Positions 1 to 10,804 of a stretch of DNA of 64,000 nt are shown piece by piece. The notes under the pieces are model-generated. The model was not told the origin of the DNA. It did not search any database and saw only the letters and a program-made list of their open reading frames with translations. The translations under genes and the position numbers were made by a program. Source of the stretch: Phenylobacterium sp. (GTDB taxonomy: Bacteria > Pseudomonadota > Alphaproteobacteria > Caulobacterales > Caulobacteraceae); the NCBI RefSeq assembly GCF_004297125.1, contig NZ_SCVD01000021.1, positions 186,001-250,000 on the forward strand, read 5' to 3'. Position 1 is the stretch's first letter. Every line of letters begins with the position of its first letter.

Positions 1-63
1 GCGAGGCGCCCGAAAGCTCCCGGTCGATGGCGGCCCGCAGGCCGGGCGGGAGCTCGACGGACA

Positions 64-64
<1 letters not shown>
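1..64 (-). CDS. 5' end of a probable Rsm22-family ribosomal methyltransferase (cut by window edge)
   Basis: Only the first 21 codons are visible. They begin with an ATG that overlaps the acs stop codon (TGATG arrangement), so the gene is translationally coupled to acs on the same strand. The peptide starts MSVELPPGLRAAIDREL, which resembles the N-terminus of the small-subunit Rsm22-like methyltransferases found in alphaproteobacteria. That match is from memory and rests on very few residues. The start and the coupling are well supported, but the family assignment is tentative. The rest of the gene lies left of the window. Confidence 0.5.
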
Positions 65-2406
<2,342 letters not shown>

Positions 2407-2580
2407 TGAACCCTCCGATGGATCGCTGCGGGTCGAGTATCCGGGCGCCGGCCTGTGCGCAACCTCAAGCGGGAAGACGAATGTCCGAACCGCCCGCGCG
2501 ACGTTCCGGCGCACCGGTGAATTCCAGATGATCCGACGGCTCCGCTTGCGGCGACTCAAAGGCCGGAGGAGGTTGCCGCG

Positions 2581-3087
2581 ATGCTCCGCGCCACCCTCGT
2601 TCTCGCCCTCGCGGCCCTGGGCCTCTCGTCCTGCAGCGGCGCCGCGCCCAAGGGGGCCGCCGAGAGCGCAAGCCGCCTGCTGACCGCAGCCTACAAGAAC
2701 GACCGCGTCGCGTTCGAGGCCGAGATCGATCGCGCGGCCGTGCGCGACGACGTCCGCCGGCAGGTGAACGAGATGGCGCGCAGCAAGGCGCTGGAGGTGG
2801 ACGGCGGACCGTCCGAATTCGCGCTCGACCGGATGATCAGCCCCGACGCGCTCCGTCTCGTCGACGCCAAGGGCGCCCCGCTGACCGCCGCCCCGACCCC
2901 GCAGCAGGTGGCGCCGCTGATGAAGGTGGTGGATGGCAAGAAGGTCTGCCTGCGCGACGCGGAGTCGCCCGAGAACTGCCTGCTCACCTTCGCCAAGGGC
3001 ACGGGCGCGGAGGCCAAGGGTCATTGGCGGCTGGTGGGCATGCGGGCCCTGGACCTGCGGGTCGAGATCGCCAGCGTCGGCGGCTGA
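2581..3087 (+). CDS. small putative lipoprotein of unknown function
   Basis: A 168-residue protein with a lipoprotein signal: a short hydrophobic stretch ends in the lipobox LSSC with Cys18 as the predicted lipidated residue. No catalytic motif is visible. The mature part is charged and begins with an Ala-rich segment, and two cysteines sit close together near residues 122-132 ([14 protein letters not shown]), so a disulfide is possible. A GGAGGA ribosome binding site lies about ten bases before the ATG. It is divergent from acs, separated by 174 bases. I do not recognise the family. The second ATG in the same frame would remove the signal, so the first is preferred. Confidence 0.75.
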   Translation: MLRATLVLALAALGLSSCSGAAPKGAAESASRLLTAAYKNDRVAFEAEIDRAAVRDDVRRQVNEMARSKALEVDGGPSEFALDRMISPDALRLVDAKGAPLTAAPTPQQVAPLMKVVDGKKVCLRDAESPENCLLTFAKGTGAEAKGHWRLVGMRALDLRVEIASVGG

Positions 3088-3166
3088 CCGGAAGTTCGGA
3101 ATTTACTGTAGCCGCCGGAAGACCCTATGGGTTCGCCCAATGAATCCTTGAGAAGGCGTCCTCCCC

Positions 3167-3916
3167 ATGCTGCTGCACCTGTCCACCTGGGCCGAGATCG
3201 AGGGCTTCCTCGGGCGCTCGAAGACCGTGGTGATTCCCATCGGCTCCAACGAGCAGCACGGCCCCACCGGCCTGCTTGGCACCGACTGGCTCTGCCCCGA
3301 GATCATCGCCCATGAGGCGCAGAAGACCGGCGACATCCTCGTGGGGCCGACCTTCAACATCGGCATGGCCCAGCACCACCTGGACTTCCCGGGCACCATC
3401 GCGCTCAGGCCCTCGACCTTCATGCTGGCCATCGGCGACTGGTGCCGCAGCCTCAGCCACGCGGGTTTCGAGAAGCTGTATTTCCTCAACGGTCACGGCG
3501 GGAACGTCGCCACCATCGAGGCGGCCTTCTCGGAGCTCTACGCCGAGGCCAGCTACGCCGGCCGCAACCGCGGCTTCGCCTGCAAGCTGAAGAACTGGTG
3601 GGACCTCTCGGGCGTCACCGCGCTCGCCAACCGCCAGTTCCCGGTGGGCCACGGCAGCCACGCCACCCCGTCCGAGATCGCGGTCACCCAATGGGGCTAC
3701 CCCGACAGCATCAAGTCGGCCAACTACGCGCCGCAGATCGCGCCGAGCGGCCCGATCCGCGAGGCCGCAGACTTCCGCGCCCGCTACGCCGACGGCCGCA
3801 TGGGCTCGGACCCCGGCCTGGCGACCCCCGAAAAGGGCGGCGAACTGGTGAAGACCGCCGCGGCGGCCCTGCTGCAGGACGTGGCCGAGTTCGGGGCGGA
3901 AAAGTCGCCGTCCTGA
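3167..3916 (+). CDS. creatininase-family amidohydrolase
   Basis: A 249-residue protein of the creatininase/MftE-like metal-dependent amidase family. Metal-ligand and active-site motifs are in the expected order: E29-Q-H31-G-P with Asp40 in GTD, NGHGGN at 108-113 followed by Glu118, and GHGSHATPSE at 161-170. Length matches the family. It has no signal peptide, so it should act in the cytoplasm on a small cyclic or linear amide. The substrate cannot be read from sequence: family members act on creatinine, formamidopyrimidines and peptide-derived cofactors. It stands alone on the plus strand and converges on the Rieske gene. Confidence 0.9.
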   Translation: MLLHLSTWAEIEGFLGRSKTVVIPIGSNEQHGPTGLLGTDWLCPEIIAHEAQKTGDILVGPTFNIGMAQHHLDFPGTIALRPSTFMLAIGDWCRSLSHAGFEKLYFLNGHGGNVATIEAAFSELYAEASYAGRNRGFACKLKNWWDLSGVTALANRQFPVGHGSHATPSEIAVTQWGYPDSIKSANYAPQIAPSGPIREAADFRARYADGRMGSDPGLATPEKGGELVKTAAAALLQDVAEFGAEKSPS

Positions 3917-3934
3917 GTTTGCGCGGCCCGCACG

Positions 3935-4300
3935 TCAGGCCGTGAAGACGTCACCGCCCTTTACGGCCACCGGCCATGGCGCCAGCCGCTCGTCCGCGCA
4001 CGGCCCCGCCACGCAGAGGCCGTCGAGCGTGAACAGCGCCCCGTGGCCCGCGCACAGGATGTGGCGAGCGTCGCGGGTCAGGTAGCGGTCGTCGAGCGGG
4101 GCCAGGGGCCAGCCGGCGTGTGGGCAGCTATCCACGAAGCCGCGTGCCCCTTCGCCTTGGCGGATCACGAAGCCGGCGAACATCCGCGAGCCGTCGCGGA
4201 AGCGGAAGGACTTGCCGCCCGGGTCCCTGATCTCGTCCAGGGCGCAGAGGCGGATGCCGGCGGCCGGCCGGGCCGGGTTGTCGGGCTCAAAGTTGGCCAA
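3935..4300 (-). CDS. small stand-alone Rieske [2Fe-2S] protein
   Basis: A 121-residue Rieske-type ferredoxin-like protein. The cluster ligands are visible as C59-P-H61 (SCPHAGWPL) and C83-x2-H86 (CAGHGALF). It has no membrane anchor and no oxygenase catalytic domain, so it is a soluble one-domain protein that could act as an electron carrier or as the small partner of an oxygenase. It is the last gene of a leftward run tsaD-gpsA-yciI-Rieske, and its ATG overlaps the end of yciI by 14 bases, implying coupling. No oxygenase or reductase partner is adjacent, so its electron donor and acceptor are unknown. Confidence 0.9.
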   Translation of the reverse strand: MANFEPDNPARPAAGIRLCALDEIRDPGGKSFRFRDGSRMFAGFVIRQGEGARGFVDSCPHAGWPLAPLDDRYLTRDARHILCAGHGALFTLDGLCVAGPCADERLAPWPVAVKGGDVFTA

Positions 4301-4571
4301 ACGTGACCTTCACCGCGTTCAGCTCGACCTGTCGCCACAGCCCGGCCTGGGTGTACGGATCGGCGTCGCTGAAGGCCCTGGCGGCGGCCTTGTCGACCAC
4401 GTCCAGGATGAACATGGATCCGGCCATTCCGCCGGCGTCGTCGAACATCGGGCCGGCCACCTTCACGTCGGCGGCGCGGCTCTTCACATAGGCCAGATGC
4501 CGCTCGCGCGTGGCCATGCGCAGGTCGAGCGAGTCGGCCTTGTCGAGGCAGTGGAGGACAAATGTCGGCAT
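4287..4571 (-). CDS. YciI family protein
   Basis: A 94-residue dimeric alpha+beta-barrel type protein of the YciI/YCII family, which often degrades or isomerises small metabolites but is mostly uncharacterised. The conserved His25 in RERHLAYV and the DPY motif (SDADPYTQAGLW) typical of the family are present. The ATG directly abuts the stop codon of gpsA (TGA-ATG), and the gene overlaps the downstream Rieske gene, so the three are probably co-translated. No specific function can be assigned from sequence. Confidence 0.92.
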   Translation of the reverse strand: MPTFVLHCLDKADSLDLRMATRERHLAYVKSRAADVKVAGPMFDDAGGMAGSMFILDVVDKAAARAFSDADPYTQAGLWRQVELNAVKVTFGQL

Positions 4572-5561
4572 TCAGTTTTCCTCGCGGAGGGGACGGGAGA
4601 GCAGGCCGCGGATGGCGTCGTCCACGCCGGCCTTGCCGGCCAGGATGGCGGCCACGGCCTCGCAGATCGGGGTCTCGACGCCAAGCTTGCGGGCCAGTTC
4701 GCGCACGGCGGGCGCCGAGGCCACGCCTTCGGCCACCGATAGCTTGCCGGCCAGGGCTTCTTCCAGGCTCAGGCCGGCGCCCAGGGCCAGGCCAACGCTC
4801 ATGTTGCGCGACTGCGGGCTGGAGCAAGTGAGAACCAGGTCGCCCAGGCCGCAGAGGCCGGCGACGGTCTCGGCCTCGCCGCCCAAGGCCACGGCCAGGC
4901 GGGTCAGTTCGGCGAAGCCGCGGGTGATCAGGGCGGCGTGAGCAGACCGGCCCAGGCCGCGGCCCTCGACGATGCCGCAGGCGATGGCCAGCACGTTCTT
5001 CACCGCCCCGCCGGCCTCGGCGCCGATCATGTCCGTGGCGAAGTAGGGCCGGAAGGTCGGGGTGGCGATGGCCTCGGCCAGACCCTCGGCGCAGCCGGTG
5101 TCGCGGCAGGCCAGGGTTACGGCGGTCGGCAGGCCCCGCGCCACCTCGCCGGCGAAGCTGGGGCCGGAGAGCACGGCGGCCTGGGCCTGCGGGATGGTCT
5201 CTGCCAGCACCTCGGTCATCAGCTTCAGCGAGCCCTGCTCGATCCCCTTCGAGCACAATAGGATCGGCAGGCCGTCGCGGGCGTGCGGAGCGAAGGCGGC
5301 CAGGGTCGAGCGCATGTGCTGCGCGGGCGGCACGGCCAAGATCAGGTCGGAGCCGGCAAGGTCGGCAAGATCGCCCGTCGCGCGGATCGCGGGCTCCAGC
5401 GGCACGCCCTTCAGGAACGTGGCGTTCTCGTGCGCCGCGTTGATGGCCTCGACCACTTCCGGCTCGCGCGCCCAGAGGATCACGTCGCGGCCGGCCCGCG
5501 CGCAGACCTGGGCCAGGGCCGTGCCCCAGGCGCCGCCACCGATGACACCCACCGTGCTCAT
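4572..5561 (-). CDS. gpsA: glycerol-3-phosphate dehydrogenase [NAD(P)+]
   Basis: A 329-residue cytoplasmic enzyme that reduces dihydroxyacetone phosphate to sn-glycerol 3-phosphate for phospholipid synthesis. The N-terminal Rossmann motif GGGAWGTAL starts at residue 8, VPPAQHMR follows the nucleotide domain, and the catalytic lysine lies in [12 protein letters not shown]. The length is typical. The ATG overlaps the tsaD stop by four bases (ATGA), so it is translationally coupled to tsaD, an arrangement common in alphaproteobacteria. The long open frame upstream belongs to a different frame inside tsaD and is not part of this protein. Confidence 0.97.
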   Translation of the reverse strand: MSTVGVIGGGAWGTALAQVCARAGRDVILWAREPEVVEAINAAHENATFLKGVPLEPAIRATGDLADLAGSDLILAVPPAQHMRSTLAAFAPHARDGLPILLCSKGIEQGSLKLMTEVLAETIPQAQAAVLSGPSFAGEVARGLPTAVTLACRDTGCAEGLAEAIATPTFRPYFATDMIGAEAGGAVKNVLAIACGIVEGRGLGRSAHAALITRGFAELTRLAVALGGEAETVAGLCGLGDLVLTCSSPQSRNMSVGLALGAGLSLEEALAGKLSVAEGVASAPAVRELARKLGVETPICEAVAAILAGKAGVDDAIRGLLSRPLREEN

Positions 5562-6649
5562 GCCTTGGCTCCCTTGCGCCCCGTCTTGTGGGTCGGGCTG
5601 GCGTTGGCCGCCGCCTCGTCCAGAGGCCAGCGCGGGCGGGCGACCGCGTCCAGCGGGTCGGAGATCCCGGCCGCCAGCCGCTCGGCGCCGGCGAGCGCGA
5701 TCATGGCGGCGTTGTCGGTGCAGTAGGCCAGCGCCGGGGCGGCGAAGCCGAAGCCGCGCTTGGCCGCCGTGTCCTGCAGCAACGCGCGGACGGCCTTGTT
5801 GGCGGCGACTCCGCCGGCGACGACGAAGCGCAAGTCGCGGCCCTGATGCTCCAGGGCATAGGCCTTCATGGCCCGGTCGGACTTCTCGGCGAGCTGACCG
5901 GCGATGGCGGCCTGGACGGCGGCGGCCAGGTCCTGCCGCTGCCTGTCGGTGGTCACGCCCTCGGCCAACCGGGCGGCCGCCGTCTTCAGCCCGGAGAAGG
6001 AGAAGTCGCAATCCTTGCGGCCCAGCAGCATTCGCGGGAGCTGGAAGGCGCTGGCGTCGCCGCCTTCGGCCATCTTCTCCAGCGCCGGGCCGCCCGGATA
6101 GGGCAGGCCCATGGCCTTGGCGATCTTGTCGAACGCCTCGCCCGCCGCGTCGTCGATGGTCGTGCCCAGTCGGCGGCACGCGCCGATGCCGTCCACGCTC
6201 AGGAGCTGGCAATGCCCGCCGGAGACCAGCAGCAACAGAAAGGGGTACGGCAGGTCCGCGCCCAGGCGCGCCGAGACCGCGTGGCCCTCCAGGTGGTTCA
6301 CCGCCACCAGCGGCAGGTCACGGGCCAGGGCCACGGCCTTGCCGAATGAAAGGCCGACCATCACCCCCCCCACCAGGCCGGGGCCGGCCGTCGCCGCCAC
6401 GCCGGTCAGGTCCTCGTATCCGACCCCCGCCTCGGCCAGCGCCGCCAGCACGATGGCGTCGATGCCCTCCACGTGCGCGCGCGCCGCGATTTCGGGCACC
6501 ACGCCGCCATAAGGGGCGTGTTCGGCGATCTGGCTGCCGACGATCGAGCTCAAGACCTCGACCCGGCCGCCGGCATGGCGGCGCACGACCGCGGCGGCGG
6601 TCTCGTCGCAGGACGTTTCGAGGCCTAGAACGGTGTGGGTTTCGGTCAT
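5558..6649 (-). CDS. tsaD: tRNA N6-adenosine threonylcarbamoyltransferase
   Basis: A 363-residue ASKHA-fold protein that transfers threonylcarbamoyl to A37 of ANN-decoding tRNAs together with TsaB, TsaE and TsaC-derived substrate. Recognisable motifs are GLETSCDET at 9-17, the metal-binding H119-L-E-G-H123, and VSGGHCQL in the middle of the protein. The chosen start is the ATG giving [12 protein letters not shown] longer reading in frame runs into hemC and lacks homology. It is divergent from hemC across a 72-base spacer that carries a perfect 16-bp palindrome, and leads the operon with gpsA, yciI and the Rieske gene. Confidence 0.97.
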   Translation of the reverse strand: MTETHTVLGLETSCDETAAAVVRRHAGGRVEVLSSIVGSQIAEHAPYGGVVPEIAARAHVEGIDAIVLAALAEAGVGYEDLTGVAATAGPGLVGGVMVGLSFGKAVALARDLPLVAVNHLEGHAVSARLGADLPYPFLLLLVSGGHCQLLSVDGIGACRRLGTTIDDAAGEAFDKIAKAMGLPYPGGPALEKMAEGGDASAFQLPRMLLGRKDCDFSFSGLKTAAARLAEGVTTDRQRQDLAAAVQAAIAGQLAEKSDRAMKAYALEHQGRDLRFVVAGGVAANKAVRALLQDTAAKRGFGFAAPALAYCTDNAAMIALAGAERLAAGISDPLDAVARPRWPLDEAAANASPTHKTGRKGAKA

Positions 6650-6675
6650 CCGGTTGCCGGGGGCAGGCTGCTCCT

Positions 6676-6691
6676 GTAGCAGGCCTGCTAC
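6676..6691. promoter_or_regulatory. perfect 16-bp palindrome in the tsaD/hemC divergent spacer
   Basis: The sequence reads GTAGCAGG followed directly by its reverse complement CCTGCTAC. It lies in the 72-base spacer between two divergent start codons, 26 bases from tsaD and 30 bases from hemC. That position suits a shared operator or overlapping promoter elements. No binding factor is known from this sequence. Confidence 0.5.
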
Positions 6692-6721
6692 GTTTTCGTT
6701 CCCGCAGGTAGACCGCCGACC

Positions 6722-7684
6722 GTGCCTTCGCAACCGCCCGTCCGGATCGGCGCCCGTGGCTCCAAGCTCAGCCTGGCTCAGGCCGGGCACATGCAGCGCC
6801 GTATCGCCGCCGCCCTCGGGGCCGATCCCGAGAACCCGACCGAGGTCGAGCGGGTCGCTCCGCTGATCGTCATCACCACGACGGGCGACCGCGTGCAGGA
6901 CCGGCGGCTGCTGGAGATCGGCGGCAAGGGGCTGTTCACCAAGGAGATCGAGGAGGCGCTGCTCGAGGGCCGCATCGACTGTGCGATCCACTCGATGAAG
7001 GACATGCCGGCGCTGCTGCCCGACGGCCTTTGCATCGCCGCGATCCCCGAGCGGGAGGATCCGCGCGACGCCTTCCTGAGCCGCGAGGTCCTGACGCTCG
7101 AGGATCTGCCGCAAGGCGCTCGCCTGGGCACCGCCAGCCTGCGGCGCCAGGCGCAGTCGCTGTTCCGCCGCCCCGACCTGGATGTGCAGATGCTGCGTGG
7201 CAACGTCGACACCCGGCTGGCCAAGCTGGCGGCCGGCGAGGCCGACGCCATCCTGCTGGCCTATGCCGGCCTGCGCCGCCTGGGCATGGGCGATCTGCCC
7301 AAGAGCCTGATGGATCCCAAGGAGATCCCACCCGCGCCCGGCCAGGGCGCCCTGGCGATCGAAACCCGCGAGGCCGACCGCGACCTGCCGTGGGTGGCGG
7401 GCCTACGCTGCGAGACCACCACCTTGTGCGTCACCGCCGAGCGCGGCGCGCTCGCCGCCCTGGAAGGCTCGTGCAAGACGCCGATCGGCGCGCACGCCTG
7501 GCTGGAAGGCGGCGGCCTGAAGCTGATCGTCGAGGCCCTGGCGCCGGACGGCTCGGTGCGCTTCCGGCATTCAGGCGACTCCGAACTGTCGCAGCTTTCC
7601 GATCCCCTGGCCTCGGCCCGCGACCTGGGGGTCTCCCTGGGCCAGGCGATCAAGGACGAGGCGGGCGACGCCATCGTCCTCTGA
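6722..7684 (+). CDS. hemC: hydroxymethylbilane synthase (porphobilinogen deaminase)
   Basis: A 320-residue cytoplasmic enzyme that joins four porphobilinogens into hydroxymethylbilane in haem biosynthesis. It has the N-terminal GARGSKLSLAQ, GGKGLFTKEIEEALL, the AIHSMKDMP segment, and the dipyrromethane cofactor attachment Cys251 in EGSCKTPIG. The start is a GTG at 6722, which gives VPSQPPVRIGARGS. The gene is divergent from tsaD and begins the rightward run hemC-hemD-mic60-like-hemY-like. Confidence 0.98.
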   Translation: MPSQPPVRIGARGSKLSLAQAGHMQRRIAAALGADPENPTEVERVAPLIVITTTGDRVQDRRLLEIGGKGLFTKEIEEALLEGRIDCAIHSMKDMPALLPDGLCIAAIPEREDPRDAFLSREVLTLEDLPQGARLGTASLRRQAQSLFRRPDLDVQMLRGNVDTRLAKLAAGEADAILLAYAGLRRLGMGDLPKSLMDPKEIPPAPGQGALAIETREADRDLPWVAGLRCETTTLCVTAERGALAALEGSCKTPIGAHAWLEGGGLKLIVEALAPDGSVRFRHSGDSELSQLSDPLASARDLGVSLGQAIKDEAGDAIVL

Positions 7685-7784
7685 GGCCTTACGGCCACGC
7701 TTGCCGCTTGCGGCATTGTACAAGCGGTCGCCCGGCCGCATCGTCGTTGGTGAAGCGTGACGGGTCGGATAACAGGATCGCCCT

Positions 7785-8489
7785 ATGGCGGGCCGCAGGC
7801 AGAGAATCTGGATCACCCGCGCCCAGCCCGGCGCGGACGTCACCGCCGAGCGCGTGCGGGCGATGGGCCATGACGCGATCGTCGCGCCGCTGCTGGCCGT
7901 GCGGGTCCTGCCCGATGTCAGTGTTGACCTGCGCGGCGTCGCGGCCCTGGCGTTCACCAGCGCCAACGGGGTCCGGGCGTTCGCGGACGTCAGCGGGGAG
8001 CGTGGCCTGAAGGTGTTCGCGGTCGGCGCGGCCACCGCCCAGGCGGCCCGCGCGGCCGGCTTCAAGTCGGTGCTGTCGGCGGATGGCGACGTGGAGGCCC
8101 TGGCCGACGGCATCGCCGTGCGCCGCAGCGAACTGCGCGGCGCGGTGCTGCATCCCGGCGCGGCGGAACCGGCCGGCGACCTGGCCGGCGCCCTGGAGAA
8201 GCACGGGGTCGAGGCGCGCAGGCTGATCCTCTACGAGACCGCACCCGTGGACCTGGCTGCGGCCGAGGCCGAGGCGCTGAGTCGCAGCGACACGGTGCTG
8301 CTGCATTCGCCGCGCGCGGCCCAGGTGCTGGCCAAGTTGCTGAAGGTCCATCCCGCGCCGGCGCTCCGCGCCCTGGGCCTGTCGAAGGCCGTCGTAAAGC
8401 CGCTGGCCCGCACCCGGCTCGCGGCGAAGGCGTTCCCGCCCTTCCCGCTGGAAGCAGCGTTGCTGAACCTGATCGACCGGCGGCCCTGA
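7785..8489 (+). CDS. hemD: uroporphyrinogen-III synthase
   Basis: A 234-residue protein that inverts ring D and cyclises hydroxymethylbilane to uroporphyrinogen III. HemD sequences are poorly conserved, but the start RIWITRAQPGA, AFTSANGVRAFA, the FAVGAATAQAARAAGF segment and LHSPRAAQ late in the protein are typical, and so is the length. It lies 100 bases after hemC and is followed three bases later by the mitofilin-like gene, so it is very probably co-transcribed with both. Confidence 0.95.
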   Translation: MAGRRQRIWITRAQPGADVTAERVRAMGHDAIVAPLLAVRVLPDVSVDLRGVAALAFTSANGVRAFADVSGERGLKVFAVGAATAQAARAAGFKSVLSADGDVEALADGIAVRRSELRGAVLHPGAAEPAGDLAGALEKHGVEARRLILYETAPVDLAAAEAEALSRSDTVLLHSPRAAQVLAKLLKVHPAPALRALGLSKAVVKPLARTRLAAKAFPPFPLEAALLNLIDRRP

Positions 8490-8492
8490 GGC

Positions 8493-9329
8493 ATGAGCGC
8501 CCCCGAACCCGACCTGCCCAGGGATCCCGCCGCGTATCGTGGCAAGCCGCTGATGGGGGCGGGCTTCTGGGCGCTGATCGCGTTCGGCGTCCTGTGCGTG
8601 CTGGCCGGCGCGGGGGTGGCGATGTTCGGTCCGAGACTGCTGCCGGCCGGGGTCGAAACCCCGCCGCTCGCCCAGGCGCAGCCGGCGGCCGGGTCCGCGC
8701 CGCCCGCCACCCTGCCCATCGTCGTCGCCTCGCCGACCGCGGACGAGGTGGCGCGCCTCAACGCCCGCATCGCGACCCTCGAGAACCAGGGCGCGCGAAC
8801 CACGGAGGCCGCCGCCGCCGCCCTGGCCGCGGCCCAGTTGGTCGACGCCAGCCAGGGTTCGAGGCCGTTCGGGCGCGAGTTGGCGACCCTGCGCGCCGCG
8901 GCCCCCGGCCTGCCTGAGCTGGCGCGCCTGGCGCGGCTGGCGGAGACCGGCGCCCCCAGTCGCACGGCCTTGGCGGCCAGCTTCCCGCCCTACGCCGCCA
9001 AGGCCGCCCGCCGGGCGCGCAAGCCGCCCAGGGATGCAGACCTCGCCCAGCGCATCGCCTATGTGGCGGCCAAGGTCGTCGTGGTCCGCCGGGTGGATGA
9101 GACCGTGGGCTCCAGCCCCGACGCGATCCTGGCCCGCGCCGAGCTGGCGCTGCAGGAGGGTCAGGTGCTGCCGGCGCTGAAGGCGTTGGACGGCCTGCCG
9201 CCGAAAGCCCGCGAAGCGCTGGCTCCCTGGCGCGCCGAGGCCGAGCGGCGGGCCGAGATCGACCGCGAGGTCGCTGCGCTCCGCAGTCGCGCCGTCCGCG
9301 CGCTGCAGGCCCCGGGACCGGCCGCATGA
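8493..9329 (+). CDS. Mic60/mitofilin-like membrane protein
   Basis: A 278-residue protein with a short cytoplasmic N-terminus, one transmembrane segment at about residues 22-46, an Ala/Pro-rich linker, a helical segment around residues 85-105 (VARLNARIATLEN), and a helical C-terminus containing the FGRELATLR-type block of the COG4223 family. Bacterial Mic60 homologues are known to lie between hemD and hemY in alphaproteobacteria and to help shape inner membranes. The coiled-coil part is much shorter than in photosynthetic relatives. The start follows hemD by three bases, and the stop overlaps the next ATG by four bases. Confidence 0.8.
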   Translation: MSAPEPDLPRDPAAYRGKPLMGAGFWALIAFGVLCVLAGAGVAMFGPRLLPAGVETPPLAQAQPAAGSAPPATLPIVVASPTADEVARLNARIATLENQGARTTEAAAAALAAAQLVDASQGSRPFGRELATLRAAAPGLPELARLARLAETGAPSRTALAASFPPYAAKAARRARKPPRDADLAQRIAYVAAKVVVVRRVDETVGSSPDAILARAELALQEGQVLPALKALDGLPPKAREALAPWRAEAERRAEIDREVAALRSRAVRALQAPGPAA

Positions 9330-10804
9330 TCCGCGCCGGCGTCGTCCTGATCCTGATGACCGCCATCGTGGTGGGCGCGCTGGCGCTCAGCGACGATCCG
9401 GGCCGCGCGACCGTGGTCTGGCTGGGCTGGCGTGCGGACTCCACGGCGGCGGCGGCGATTCTGATCGCGCTCACCTTCGGCCTGCTGGCGGCGGTGGTCT
9501 GGCGCACGATCCTCTGGGTGCTGGATACGCCGCGCCGGGCCGAGCGCGCCCGCACCGAAGCGCGCCGCCGGCAATCCAACGACGTCCTGGCCCGCGGCTT
9601 CCTGGCGGTGGCGGCCGGCGACGGCTCCGAGGCGCTGCGGCTCTCCAAGAAGGCCGCCGAGCTGGCCGCCGATGCGCCCGGCCTCGTGCGCGTTCTGGCC
9701 GCCCAGGCCGCGGAGGCGGCCGGCGACGTGGCTCAGGCCCAGGCCGCCTATACCGCCATGCTGAGCTTCCCCGAGATGCGCCTGGCCGGCCACAAGGGCC
9801 TGATGCAGCTCGCCCTGGCGCAAGGGGCGCGCGAGACGGCGCTGCGCCACGCCCAGGAGGCCTATGGCGAGGCGCGCACCGCGCGCTGGGCCTGGCGGGC
9901 GATCCTGGAATCGCGGCTGGAGGCGGCGGACTGGGATGGGGCGCTGGCGCTGGTGAAGGGGGCCCTGGACCGCAAGATCGTGCCGCCCATCGTGGCCGAA
10001 CGCGCCCGCGCCGCCCTGCTGGCCGCCTCGGCGGCCCAGCTCGAGCATGCGCCCGAGCCCCGGGCGCGAGCCCAGGCGCTGGACCAGGCGACCGAAGCGG
10101 CTCGTCTGCAGCCCGGCTTCGCCCCCGGCGTGGTGATGGCCGCGCGCCTGCTGGCCGAGGACGGCAAGGTCGGCCGCGCCGCCTCCACCCTGGAGAACGC
10201 CTGGCGCGCCGCGCCGCACCCGGCCCTATGGCTGGCCTATCGCGACCTGCGCACCGACGAGACCCCGCGCGAACGCGCCCAGCGCCTGGGCCAGCTCGCC
10301 GCGGTGAACCCCACCCACCGCGAAAGCCTGCTGCTCTATGTCGAACAGGCCCTGGTGGCCGGCGACGCTACCGCAGCGCAGGAGGCGGCCAGGGCCCTGG
10401 AGGGCCAGCCCGTCACCGCGCGCATCGCCGGGCTGATGGCGCGCGCCGCCTATGCCGCGGGCGCGGTCGACGAGGCGCGGATGTGGCTGGCCAAGGGGAT
10501 GAGCGCCCCGCCCGAGCCCGACTGGTCCGACCTGGATCCCGAGGGCCGTCCCTTCGCCTACCACGCCCAGGACTGGGCTCGGCTGGCCATCGCCTTCGCC
10601 GAGACCGGCGAACTGCTGCATCCGCGCCTGGAGCGGCGCGAGCGCAGCCTGCGCGAACTGCCGGAGCTGCCGATCGCCTATGCCGACGCCGGCCCGATGC
10701 TGACCGAGCCGGTCCTCTACCCGGTGGACGAGGGCTACCAGGAACCCGAAGCCCCGCCCGCGGCCGTCCCGCCACGCCGGCCTGGACCCAGGGCCCGCGA
10801 GTGA
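9326..10804 (+). CDS. HemY-like membrane-anchored TPR protein
   Basis: A 492-residue protein with two N-terminal transmembrane segments (about 3-22 and 40-65) forming the HemY N-terminal domain. A long run of TPR-like helical repeats rich in Ala and Leu follows, and the C-terminal tail is proline-rich. The family accompanies haem biosynthesis genes but is not the HemY-type protoporphyrinogen oxidase. A scaffolding or assembly role is usual but unproven. The ATG overlaps the mitofilin-like stop (ATGA), and the stop overlaps the GTG of the next gene, so the set is tightly coupled. Confidence 0.9.
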   Translation: MIRAGVVLILMTAIVVGALALSDDPGRATVVWLGWRADSTAAAAILIALTFGLLAAVVWRTILWVLDTPRRAERARTEARRRQSNDVLARGFLAVAAGDGSEALRLSKKAAELAADAPGLVRVLAAQAAEAAGDVAQAQAAYTAMLSFPEMRLAGHKGLMQLALAQGARETALRHAQEAYGEARTARWAWRAILESRLEAADWDGALALVKGALDRKIVPPIVAERARAALLAASAAQLEHAPEPRARAQALDQATEAARLQPGFAPGVVMAARLLAEDGKVGRAASTLENAWRAAPHPALWLAYRDLRTDETPRERAQRLGQLAAVNPTHRESLLLYVEQALVAGDATAAQEAARALEGQPVTARIAGLMARAAYAAGAVDEARMWLAKGMSAPPEPDWSDLDPEGRPFAYHAQDWARLAIAFAETGELLHPRLERRERSLRELPELPIAYADAGPMLTEPVLYPVDEGYQEPEAPPAAVPPRRPGPRARE

